Shown here one piece after another: positions 1 to 6,755 of a DNA stretch of 64,000 bases (positions are counted from its first letter, which is position 1; every line of letters starts with the position of its first letter). This DNA comes from Candidatus Litorirhabdus singularis. Its GTDB lineage: Bacteria > Pseudomonadota > Gammaproteobacteria > Pseudomonadales > Halieaceae. Made by a program: the position numbers and the translations under genes. Below the pieces are notes generated by a model that worked only from the letters and a program-made list of their open reading frames with translations, ran no database searches and was not told the DNA's origin. Location: NCBI RefSeq assembly GCF_026262625.1, contig NZ_SHNN01000001.1:1116001-1180000 (forward strand). The letters are read 5' to 3'.

Positions 1-1
1 T

Positions 2-424
2 CCGTACACCATATCTGGTCTGGGTGATGCAGGCGCTCACTGCGGTGCCTTATGCGATGCGAGCTTTCCCACGACACTGATCCAACACTGGGGCCGCGAC
101 CGTGATCGCGGCGGCAGAATACCGCTAGAAAAACTAATTGCTATGCAAACCAGCGAGACCGCCAGACAGGTTGGTCTTGATGATCGTGGTGTACTCAAGC
201 CCGGCTACAAGGCCGATGTAAATATTATCGACTTTGAGCATCTGACCCTGCACGAGCCAGAGATTGTTTATGACCTGCCTGCTAACGGCAAAAGACTGGT
301 GCAGCGCGCCAGTGGCTACGCCGCGACCGTTATTGCCGGCAAGGTGGCGTTTAGAGAAGGTGAATCTACGGGTGAGCTCAACGGCAAGTTGATTCGCGGA
401 GTTCAGACAGCACCTGCTGCCTGA
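2..424 (+). CDS. N-acyl-D-amino-acid deacylase / amidohydrolase family 3, C-terminal part
   Basis: This is the C-terminal 140 residues of a metal-dependent amidohydrolase, cut by the left window edge; the frame is open from base 2. The motif GLGDAGAHCGALCDAS supplies the metal-binding Asp and His typical of D-aminoacylase-like enzymes. It is followed by LIQHWGRDR and the usual end of the barrel plus small beta domain (LKPGYKADVNIIDFEHL, VIAGKVAFREGE). The family hydrolyses N-acyl groups from D-amino acids or related amides. The substrate cannot be read from this fragment. The gene ends with TGA at 422-424. Confidence 0.85.
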   Translation, partial: PYTISGLGDAGAHCGALCDASFPTTLIQHWGRDRDRGGRIPLEKLIAMQTSETARQVGLDDRGVLKPGYKADVNIIDFEHLTLHEPEIVYDLPANGKRLVQRASGYAATVIAGKVAFREGESTGELNGKLIRGVQTAPAA

Positions 425-452
425 GTTGGTCTTTTGAAGATTTCTTGAAACT

Positions 453-866
453 ATGCGAAAAGGCATAAGGATAGTCGGTCACAGAGGCCACCCCGAAGTT
501 AAGGACGCATTGATAAAATTTGCTCGTTGGCTGCGAACGCATACTGATTTTCCGATTCGTGTGCCGGTATATTTGAGGCCGGAAGCTGAATTGACGAATA
601 TGAGGGGCGACAAATGCTCCGCGTCATTTTTTGGGCCTTGGGAACATACCGTAGAGCCCTATATACGAATCGCGACTGGCGGTTATGAGAGTGAAAAAAA
701 GGAGTACGGTAGGGATGACGCCTTGACTGGCTATTTGGTTTCTCTGGCGCATGAAGTGATACATTATCAGCAGTGGGTAGAGAACAATCAGTTGCACCAG
801 CGTGGTGTGGCGGTAAAAGCTGCCAATATGGTAAAAGCCTATGCGCTAACGATAGAGCGGCCATAG
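453..866 (+). CDS. Small protein with a zinc-protease-like HExxH motif, function unknown
   Basis: A 137-residue protein with no signal peptide or membrane segment. Near the C-terminus, residues 100-104 read HEVIH in the context SLAHEVIHYQQWVE, the pattern of a zincin active-site helix (two His ligands and a catalytic Glu). A third ligand is not obvious; the His at about residue 115 is one candidate. I do not recognise the family. The gene is visibly more AT-rich than its neighbours and lies alone between an amidohydrolase and a PPOX flavoprotein, so it may have been acquired. It could be a small metallopeptidase of SprT-like or toxin-related type, but this is a guess from one motif. Confidence 0.6.
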   Translation: MRKGIRIVGHRGHPEVKDALIKFARWLRTHTDFPIRVPVYLRPEAELTNMRGDKCSASFFGPWEHTVEPYIRIATGGYESEKKEYGRDDALTGYLVSLAHEVIHYQQWVENNQLHQRGVAVKAANMVKAYALTIERP

Positions 867-926
867 AGTTAGAGCGAAGCCAAGTCATGGCGAAACATCA
901 CTTACTGATACCTTCAGGGGCTACGC

Positions 927-1358
927 ATGGCAAACAGGCTTGAAACCAAAGAGCTTTACGCGTTTCTCGAAATGGGTGCCCGCACAGCGAAAATCGCCTG
1001 TGTGAAAAAGGACGGAAGCCCTATTGTTTCGCCGGTATGGTTTGTTCTGGATAATCGCGAACTGGTTTTCACCACCATGAATACCTCACTGAAGTATCGG
1101 CTTATCCAGAGAGAGCCAAGAGTATCGGTCTGTGTTGAAAGTGATTCATACCCTTACGGTTTCGCCACAATTCAAGGCACTGCGACTTTGCATAAATTAC
1201 AGCCAGCCGATTTGCTGAAGTGGACAACGCAAATAGCTTCCAGATATGTACCTGGGGAATTAGTAGAGCAGTTTGGCCGCAGAAACGCCGTTGAAGACGA
1301 AGTCCTGGTCAGAGTCAAAGTTGAAAAATTCTTTGCCTTTGAGGGCATAGCAGATTGA
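927..1358 (+). CDS. PPOX-class (pyridoxamine-phosphate-oxidase-fold) flavin or F420-dependent oxidoreductase
   Basis: A 143-residue protein with the split-barrel fold of pyridoxamine 5'-phosphate oxidase-like proteins. Visible signatures are a strand reading KIACVKKDGSPIVSPVWFVL near residues 22-41, then ELVFTTMNTSLKYRLIQREPRVSVCVE, the usual flavin/F420-binding half barrel. The length fits the 130-145 residues normal for these single-domain enzymes. It has its own start after a short gap and is separated from the next gene by about 157 bases. The cofactor (FMN or F420) and the substrate cannot be told from sequence alone. Confidence 0.8.
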   Translation: MANRLETKELYAFLEMGARTAKIACVKKDGSPIVSPVWFVLDNRELVFTTMNTSLKYRLIQREPRVSVCVESDSYPYGFATIQGTATLHKLQPADLLKWTTQIASRYVPGELVEQFGRRNAVEDEVLVRVKVEKFFAFEGIAD

Positions 1359-1440
1359 ACCGATGCTTGGGCGTTTGCAGTTTCAATAGCGACAACTCCA
1401 AAATTTTTCATTGCAGGTCGCTGTGACCCACAAAAATACA

Positions 1441-1452
1441 GTGAACGTTCAC
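1441..1452. promoter_or_regulatory. 12-bp perfect palindrome, candidate operator upstream of VOC gene
   Basis: GTGAACGTTCAC is a perfect palindrome located 63 bases before the start codon of the VOC-family gene, in the 157-base gap after the PPOX gene. Its size and position fit a dimeric repressor site (TetR-like half sites of this kind are common). No bound regulator is encoded next to it, so the role is inferred. Confidence 0.35.
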
Positions 1453-1515
1453 ACGGTGCGCCGGAGAAATGCAGTGCACCAATTTCCAACTGAGCCATAA
1501 AACCAGGGAGCAACA

Positions 1516-2010
1516 ATGAGCACATATCCAAGGACGTTTTCGCACATCGGAATTTCGGTTCCAGATGTAGAGAAAGCTGCGCAATTTTACAGTGAAGTAA
1601 TGGGTTGGTATCACATCATGGAACCCACTGTTATCACCGAGGAGTCAAATACGCCGATAGGCCAAATGTGTATAGACGTATTCGGCGCTGGTTGGGGTTC
1701 TTTCAAAATCGCACACATGTCTACTGGCGACAAAATCGGTGTCGAAATGTTTGAATTCAAGAATAATGAAACGCCAACAGAGTTTGAATATTGGAAGACC
1801 AGTACTTTCCACTTTTGCGTGCAGGACCCCGACATTGAAGGCTTGGTGAAAAAGATCGTAGAACATGGCGGCAAGCAGCGCATGCCGATCCGCGAATACT
1901 ACCCCGGAGAGAAGCCGTATAAGATGTGCTACGTCGAAGACCCATTTGGGCTGATTTTTGAAGTCTATTCGCACAGTTATGAATTGACCTATTCGCAGGG
2001 TGCGTATTAG
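1516..2010 (+). CDS. VOC-family (glyoxalase/bleomycin-resistance/dioxygenase fold) protein
   Basis: A 164-residue single-chain VOC protein made of two beta-alpha-beta-beta-beta modules. The four expected metal ligands line up: His10 (FSHIGISV), Glu77 or Glu80 (GVEMFEF), His99 (TFHFCVQD) and Glu149 (LIFEVYSH). The start has a good ribosome site (CAGGGAGCAACA before ATG). Members include glyoxalase I, extradiol dioxygenases and epimerases, and the substrate is not predictable here. It sits between a PPOX enzyme and a MAPEG protein, both common in detoxification sets. Confidence 0.85.
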   Translation: MSTYPRTFSHIGISVPDVEKAAQFYSEVMGWYHIMEPTVITEESNTPIGQMCIDVFGAGWGSFKIAHMSTGDKIGVEMFEFKNNETPTEFEYWKTSTFHFCVQDPDIEGLVKKIVEHGGKQRMPIREYYPGEKPYKMCYVEDPFGLIFEVYSHSYELTYSQGAY

Positions 2011-2111
2011 ATCGGGAGCACGTTCGTGTAGTAGCACATGTCAGCACAGCGAGAGCCTGTGCTGGCGATTTTTTGAAGTAATTTTGAGCGAGCCAAGCGG
2101 AGATCCAACTC

Positions 2112-2510
2112 ATGTCTACCTATTTAATCTGTATCGCACTACTGGGCTTTCTCTGCCTCTCGCTGGGCTTCCACGTGTCCATGGCCCGCGCCAAAGTGGG
2201 TGCGATGTATGGTGGCGACGCCGATCCAGATAGCGCGCTTTATAAGGCACAGCGTGCTCACGGTAATACTATCGAATACGCGCCTATTTTGGCGCTACTG
2301 ATCTTCGCTCTTGGGCAAACCGAGCAAGCGAGCTGGGTGGTGTGGACTATGATGCTAGCCACATTTTTCCGTTATCTGATCGTTGTCGGTATACTTCTGC
2401 CGCAGACAATGGCGAAGCCCAATCCAATGCGCTTTTTGGGTGCCTTGGGTACCTATATCAGCGGCCTGGTACTTGTGGCAGCACTGGTTATTCAAGCGAC
2501 AAGTGGATGA
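2112..2510 (+). CDS. MAPEG-family membrane protein
   Basis: A 132-residue integral membrane protein with four hydrophobic segments. The hallmark MAPEG motif RAHGNTIEYAPI (residues 48-59) follows the first helix, and the second half holds QTMAKPNPMRFLGALGTY. Family members are membrane-associated glutathione transferases or eicosanoid-metabolising enzymes; bacterial ones are usually of unknown substrate. The protein acts in the inner membrane. Its TGA stop is in frame with the next gene, but that gene has its own ribosome site and signal peptide. Confidence 0.85.
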   Translation: MSTYLICIALLGFLCLSLGFHVSMARAKVGAMYGGDADPDSALYKAQRAHGNTIEYAPILALLIFALGQTEQASWVVWTMMLATFFRYLIVVGILLPQTMAKPNPMRFLGALGTYISGLVLVAALVIQATSG

Positions 2511-2585
2511 TGGGCAGTGTGCATTAGAAGCACCGACTCTCTTCTTGTAGCGCTCCCAAGCGTTACAACTAAAAAGGAATACCAA

Positions 2586-3650
2586 ATGAAAATTGCACAT
2601 GGCTTTAGTGGCGTACTCATGCTGCTTGCACTCAGCGCTTGTACCTCAACAGGACACACCGTAGACAACCTTGACGGTTTCTTTTCACCTGAGGGGCGAA
2701 CTGTAACCAGCGCCAGCTATCCCACTGACGAGACGTCGCATCAGATATTGAAGAGCCAGGATAACGTCGGCGTCAATAAATTTGCGCATAAGCCGCAGCT
2801 GACTCCCACCGACCAGCAGCCCGTCGTGCGGATGAATCGAGATACTTACTACTCTATGGCTGTGGTTGATGTCTCTAACGGCGCCACAGTAACCATGCCT
2901 GAGGTTCCCGAGGGTAAGTACATCTCGGTACAACCAGTAACGGAAGATCACCGCATTCAACCCATGTTCTATGGTGCTGGTACCTTTGAACTGTTCACGC
3001 ATACCGGTAGTCATCTTTATCTGGTGGTCCGTTTGGACGCTACCTTCACTGAGGCGGAGGCCGCCATGTTGCAAGGTCAGATGCTGGTAAGTGCGCAGAG
3101 TGATAATCTGTTTCAGGCGCAACCGGTGAATGAGGATTCTTTCAAGGCGGTAGAAAACGCCCTCAAGGCCAAGATACCTGGGATCACTCAAAGAGACGGT
3201 AAAGACGCATTGGTCGGTATGTTCACTGCTCCCACCGACGCCTCTGACGCATTGTTCACTCAAGAGAAGTACGAGGTAGGTGCCGCAATAGGTTGGGGGG
3301 GAGCGCAGCAGATCGATAACATTTATGAAGTCTCGGGAAATTACCCAGCAAATATCTGCCACCAGTCGACGTTCACTGATCCGAAGAACAGAGCGTTTTG
3401 GTCTATCACTGTCTATAACAAAGCGGGATTCATGTTCAACGATCTCGCTAATCTGAGCTCAAATACGGCGACGCCCAATGCTGACGGTACGTACACCATA
3501 AGCTTCGGTTGCGGAGCTGATGCTCCCAACAACATCGAAACTGCCAATGATTCCGGTGTTTTCAACTTGGGTATACGCCATTATCAGCCTAGTGAAATGG
3601 TTAGTGTTGAAGGGTTTCGTGTTCTGCCCACAGTTAAAGCGGTGAAATAG
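2586..3650 (+). CDS. DUF1254/DUF1214-domain lipoprotein
   Basis: A 354-residue secreted lipoprotein. I chose the ATG at 2586 because AAAGGAA lies just upstream and it gives a clean lipoprotein signal ending in ALSAC. The N-terminal half (NRDTYYSMAVVDVSNGATVTMPE, then GKYISVQPVTEDH) is the DUF1254 region. The C-terminal half (RAFWSITVYNKAGFM and FGCGADAPNNIE) is DUF1214. The family is common in marine and environmental proteobacteria, without a settled biochemical role. The selenoprotein gene follows 72 bases downstream on the same strand. Confidence 0.85.
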   Translation: MKIAHGFSGVLMLLALSACTSTGHTVDNLDGFFSPEGRTVTSASYPTDETSHQILKSQDNVGVNKFAHKPQLTPTDQQPVVRMNRDTYYSMAVVDVSNGATVTMPEVPEGKYISVQPVTEDHRIQPMFYGAGTFELFTHTGSHLYLVVRLDATFTEAEAAMLQGQMLVSAQSDNLFQAQPVNEDSFKAVENALKAKIPGITQRDGKDALVGMFTAPTDASDALFTQEKYEVGAAIGWGGAQQIDNIYEVSGNYPANICHQSTFTDPKNRAFWSITVYNKAGFMFNDLANLSSNTATPNADGTYTISFGCGADAPNNIETANDSGVFNLGIRHYQPSEMVSVEGFRVLPTVKAVK

Positions 3651-3722
3651 CCAGTCTTGCCGCTCGTACTTGTCACGGCTATGCTGCGCAGTGAGTAACG
3701 ACAATTCAATGAGAGTAAAGTT

Positions 3723-4064
3723 ATGACTAAGAAAATAGATTGGTATTACCACCGCCCCGGATGAACCAGCTGTACCAGATCCGCCAAGTTCTTGGGGGAC
3801 AACGACATTACTATTACCGAACAAATACCTGCTAGTAAGAAGCTGGCAGAGGCGGATGCGAAAAGCCTGATTAAGGCGGCCAGTAAACTATACGTCGCCA
3901 AGGGCAAGAAGCTGAGCGAGTTCAAGCTCGGGGCCAAGCCAGATCCGGAAGCCGTTGCAGCCATGCTTGGACCTACCGGAAACCTGCGTGCGCCAACTAT
4001 TGTGCGCGGCAAGACGCTGATTGTAGGGTTTAACGAGGAGCTGTTCGCCGAACTGCTCGGCTAA
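3723..4064 (+). CDS. Selenoprotein: ArsC/Spx-like thioredoxin-fold protein with UxxC site (UGA codon 14 = Sec)
   Basis: From ATG 3723 (GAGAG seven bases upstream) the frame reads MTKKIDWYYHRPG, then TGA at 3762-3764, then TSCTRSAKFLGDNDI and continues to the stop at 4062-4064. With UGA read as Sec the product is 113 residues and has U14-T-S-C17, a redox UxxC in the place where ArsC/Spx-family proteins have CxxC, right after the first beta strand. The C-terminal part (GPTGNLRAPTIVRGKTLIVGF) matches the RxP-strand end of that fold. A SECIS-like hairpin follows the UGA. Read conventionally, the gene would be truncated to a TTG-started fragment lacking its active site. The role is likely thiol/selenol reductase chemistry; the substrate is unknown. 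The hydroxypyruvate-isomerase-like gene starts 8 bases later. Confidence 0.85.
3780..3799 (+). promoter_or_regulatory. Candidate bacterial SECIS element of the ArsC-like selenoprotein
   Basis: The mRNA can fold 3780-3787 on 3792-3799: U-A, C-G, C-G, a G/G mismatch, then C-G, C-G, A-U, A-U, closing a four-base loop GUUC at 3788-3791. The loop begins with G and starts 24 nt after the UGA at 3762-3764, inside the 16-37 nt distance I recall for bacterial SECIS elements bound by SelB. The hairpin lies within the coding sequence, as expected in bacteria. Folding was done by eye. Confidence 0.7.
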
Positions 4065-4072
4065 ACGGCGCT

Positions 4073-4861
4073 ATGTACAGGTTTTGTGCCGGTCTTGGGC
4101 ATCTGTTTACTCATGTGACACTGCCCGAGCGGTTCGACCTGGCGCTGGATAGCGGCTTCGATGGGGTCGAACTTACCCTACCTTATGATTATAGCGTCAG
4201 CGAAATGGCGTCGATGCGCGAGCATTCCGGCGCCAACGTAGTCGGATTTACCGCTCCTGTGGGAGATTTTATGACCGCTGGCGAAGGGCTTGCCTGCGTG
4301 CCTGGCAGACAGCTTGAATTTCGCGAGTCGGTGGGCGTGGCGCTGGAGTATGCCGGCGCGTTGCAGGCGGATTGGGTTCACTTTGTGGTCGGGCGCTGTG
4401 GTGACCCCGCGCTCCGAGCGGATTATCTGGATGTGCTAGTCGATAACTTCGACTTTGCGCTGGAGGCCTTTGCCGGTGTAACCACTGGCGTGGTCTTTGA
4501 ACCTCTAAACCGACGTGATTTCCCCGGCTTTTTAGTGAGCTCCCCGGCGCAGGCGCGTGAGGTCATAGCGCGGGTAAATGGGCCGCTTGGGTGTATCTTC
4601 GATACCTTGCATCTGGGTGTCGAGGGTATTGACCCGGCGCGCGAGATTGCCGACCATGCTGCCTGTTTTGCTCACCTTCAACTTGCCGATACACCGGCGC
4701 GGCAGACTCCCGGCAGCGGCACTCTGGATTGGGAGGGGTTTTATCAAGCACTGGCTAATAGCGCCTACAATGGCTGGATTGGTGCCGAATATCATCCCGG
4801 CAATGAGCATAGTGAAGACCTGGACTGGTTGACCACAGCCAGAAGCATTTTGAACGCCTAA
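4073..4861 (+). CDS. Hydroxypyruvate isomerase-like TIM-barrel protein
   Basis: A 262-residue sugar-phosphate-isomerase-type TIM barrel. Metal ligands expected of hydroxypyruvate isomerases align well: Glu143 (VFEPLNRRD), Asp177 (FDTLH), Gln203 (HLQLADTP) and Glu239 (GAEYHPG); Arg210 follows. The family interconverts hydroxypyruvate and tartronate semialdehyde in glyoxylate metabolism. Its presence near isocitrate lyase (6.7 kb) and, far off, a hydroxyacid dehydrogenase (61 kb) fits C2/C3 acid use, though the true substrate may differ. The gene lies 8 bases after the selenoprotein gene and 10 bases before the thiolase gene, so the three are probably co-transcribed. Confidence 0.85.
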   Translation: MYRFCAGLGHLFTHVTLPERFDLALDSGFDGVELTLPYDYSVSEMASMREHSGANVVGFTAPVGDFMTAGEGLACVPGRQLEFRESVGVALEYAGALQADWVHFVVGRCGDPALRADYLDVLVDNFDFALEAFAGVTTGVVFEPLNRRDFPGFLVSSPAQAREVIARVNGPLGCIFDTLHLGVEGIDPAREIADHAACFAHLQLADTPARQTPGSGTLDWEGFYQALANSAYNGWIGAEYHPGNEHSEDLDWLTTARSILNA

Positions 4862-4871
4862 GGAAACTGAT

Positions 4872-6410
4872 ATGAATGAAGCACGTATGCCAGTACTGAT
4901 CGGTGCTGGACAGATTACCGATAAGCGTGACCCTGAAGAGGCGTCTACGCCTGTGGAACTGATGGCAGAAGTGGCACGTCGTGCTGCGGCAGATGCAGGC
5001 CCAGGCGAGGCCTTGTTGCAGGCTATTGACGCGATAGCCGCCATCGGTCTCGTGGTGGACAGCCCCGAAGCGACCAGTCCTCTTAAAGGGACGTATACCA
5101 ATGTCCCACGCACTGTCTGCAATATGTTGGGCATTGACCCGGCGCAGCAGTACTACACCACCTCAGGCGGCAATACCCCTCAATATCTTGTTAACAAGTT
5201 TGCCGAGCAAATTGCCAATGGCGAAGCTACTGCGGTGCTGTTAACCGGTGCCGAAGCCCTACAGACTATGATTTCACGCCTGAAAAAGGGCCTGGATCTC
5301 GACGCGTGGGCCGATGATCCTGGCGTTCCTGTGCAGATGCTGGGTCAGGCGCGTGATGCGGCTACCCCGCATGAGGTCAGTTTTGGTATTCAGACGCCTT
5401 CCGTGTCCTATCCGCTATTTGAGAATGCGTTGCGCGGTAAGTACGGTTTAACGCTAGAGGAACATCAGCATCGTCTGGGTGAGCTTTACGCCAGATTTAA
5501 CAAGGTGGCTGCCACCAATCCACTGTCGTGGTTTCCCACTGAGCGCAGTGCGGAAGAGATAAGCACGCCCAGTGACAGTAATCGCTATGTCGGTTTTCCG
5601 TACACCAAGTACCTGAACTCCATCATTCAGGTTAACCAGGGTGCCGCCGTCATCATGACGTCGGTAGCCAAGGCCCGTGAACTGGGCGTCAGCGATGACC
5701 GGATGGTCTACTTGCATGGCTGTGCCGATGCTAATGACATCTGGAACGTGTCGGAGAGAGTCAACTACACCTCCTCGCCGGCGGTGCGCACGATGGGCCA
5801 AAAGGCGCTGGCTATGGCGGGTAAGACCATCGCTGACATGGACTTTTTCGATATCTATAGCTGCTTCCCATCGGCGGTACAAATTGCCTGCGATGAGCTG
5901 GGTATTGCCCATGACGATTCGCGTGGCCTGACTCTGACCGGAGGTTTGCCTTACTTCGGTGGCCCCGGCAATAACTATGTGATGCATTCTATCGCCCACA
6001 TGATGGATAGGGTGCGCGCTAACCCGGGTAAGTTTGGTCTACTCAATGCTAATGGCTGGTTCATTACCAAGCACGCGCTGGGTATCTATTCGACTACACC
6101 GCTTGCAGCTGATTGGGAGCGGGAAGACCCGGCTGCCTACCAGCAGGCGATTCTGGATGAGTCTCATCCGCCCTTTACCGAGTCTCCCTCAGGCGCGGCG
6201 ACCGTAGAAACCTATACAGTGCTGCATGGCCGCAAGGGGGTGGAGCGCGGCTTGATTGTCGGTCAACTGGCAGACGGCACCCGTTTTCTGGCGCAGACGC
6301 CAGAGGATGCAGAGACACTGCAAAAGCTCAAGGAAGTGGATGCGCTGGGCATGGCTGGGACCGTTAGTCAGGTGGACGGTATCAATACATTCGTGCCCCG
6401 ATTCGGGTAG
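4872..6410 (+). CDS. Thiolase-like protein (SCP2-thiolase/TLP1 type) lacking the usual nucleophilic Cys
   Basis: A 512-residue thiolase-superfamily protein starting after AAGGAAACTGAT. The N-terminal half shows IGAGQITD and the helix FAEQIANGEATAVLLTGAEAL; the C-terminal half has NANGWFITKHALGIYSTTP, the SCP2-thiolase-like catalytic His loop. Where classical thiolases have the acyl-carrying Cys, this protein reads QYYTTSGGNTPQ (about residues 93-104), with no Cys. The last 90 residues (from about HPPFTESPSGAA) match the extra C-terminal domain seen in thiolase-like protein type 1. It probably binds acyl-CoA, but classical Claisen chemistry is doubtful. It ends a likely operon with the selenoprotein and isomerase genes. 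Confidence 0.8.
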   Translation: MNEARMPVLIGAGQITDKRDPEEASTPVELMAEVARRAAADAGPGEALLQAIDAIAAIGLVVDSPEATSPLKGTYTNVPRTVCNMLGIDPAQQYYTTSGGNTPQYLVNKFAEQIANGEATAVLLTGAEALQTMISRLKKGLDLDAWADDPGVPVQMLGQARDAATPHEVSFGIQTPSVSYPLFENALRGKYGLTLEEHQHRLGELYARFNKVAATNPLSWFPTERSAEEISTPSDSNRYVGFPYTKYLNSIIQVNQGAAVIMTSVAKARELGVSDDRMVYLHGCADANDIWNVSERVNYTSSPAVRTMGQKALAMAGKTIADMDFFDIYSCFPSAVQIACDELGIAHDDSRGLTLTGGLPYFGGPGNNYVMHSIAHMMDRVRANPGKFGLLNANGWFITKHALGIYSTTPLAADWEREDPAAYQQAILDESHPPFTESPSGAATVETYTVLHGRKGVERGLIVGQLADGTRFLAQTPEDAETLQKLKEVDALGMAGTVSQVDGINTFVPRFG

Positions 6411-6540
6411 TACGGGCCCCCGCGGGGGTGCGAAAGGAGGCTTTTGTGGACTGTTTCTCAGTTCTGGCACTGCGAATATGATGATTAGGGCTGGGACTTC
6501 AGCCTGCTTTGGCCGCGCCAGGGGCGCCTGCATAGACTTA

Positions 6541-6558
6541 TATGTAAGCGCTTACATA
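6541..6558. promoter_or_regulatory. 18-bp perfect palindrome, LacI/GalR-type operator candidate
   Basis: TATGTAAGCGCTTACATA is a perfect 18-base palindrome. Its core TGTAAGCGCTTACA has the central CG and half-site pattern typical of LacI/GalR-family operators (cre-like). It overlaps the -35-like hexamer of the promoter candidate that follows, a classic arrangement for repression. The next gene downstream is isocitrate lyase, so a carbon-source-responsive repressor is the simplest reading. No LacI gene is in this window. Confidence 0.55.
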
Positions 6559-6580
6559 CCTGCATAAGCATATATATAAA
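6552..6580 (+). promoter_or_regulatory. Candidate sigma-70 promoter for isocitrate lyase
   Basis: TTACAT (6552-6557) and TATAAA (6575-6580) are spaced by 17 bases, close to the sigma-70 consensus. The -35 hexamer lies inside the palindrome at 6541-6558. Transcription would start near 6587, about 170 bases before the isocitrate lyase start codon. Confidence 0.4.
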
Positions 6581-6652
6581 GGCTTTCTCTCATTAATTAT
6601 TCGAGGCGCTAACATTCAGCGGAACCGGCTACTGTCAGCTTCTTACGAGCAC

Positions 6653-6669
6653 TATTCATCAAATGAATA
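6653..6669. promoter_or_regulatory. Interrupted inverted repeat in the isocitrate lyase leader
   Basis: TATTCAT and ATGAATA are separated by CAA, giving a 17-base interrupted palindrome about 90 bases before the isocitrate lyase start codon. It could be a second regulator site. As RNA the stem is AU-rich and weak. Confidence 0.25.
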
Positions 6670-6755
6670 ACTAAAATAGACAACATTCTATTAACTAATA
6701 CTCGATCAGTACTTACACTTGCCGTCCTTAAATTTTGCACTACCGAGGACGACCC

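Larger units (their letters stand above)
6411..6755 (+). other. 345-base non-coding region upstream of isocitrate lyase
   Basis: No convincing gene is present. The left part has a GC-rich palindrome (CCCCCGCGGGGG near 6418) without a U run. Further on are the LacI-type palindrome at 6541-6558, a promoter-like pair at 6552-6580 and an AT-rich stretch with an interrupted inverted repeat at 6653-6669. The region therefore looks like a regulated promoter for the isocitrate lyase gene with a long leader of about 170 bases. Confidence 0.5.

Noticed and set aside
1356-1497. 46 open codons after the TGA of the PPOX gene, a possible third Sec readthrough.
   Set aside because: The protein already has normal family length, the UGA is not at a redox site, and the extension has no recognisable domain.
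2508-2586. MAPEG stop (TGA) in frame with the DUF1254/1214 gene, suggesting a fusion or Sec.
   Set aside because: The downstream gene has its own ribosome site and lipoprotein signal, and there is no redox motif at the UGA.
6415-6435. GC-rich palindrome CCCCCGCGGGGG after the thiolase gene as terminator.
   Set aside because: No U run follows on the plus strand, and the loop would be too small.
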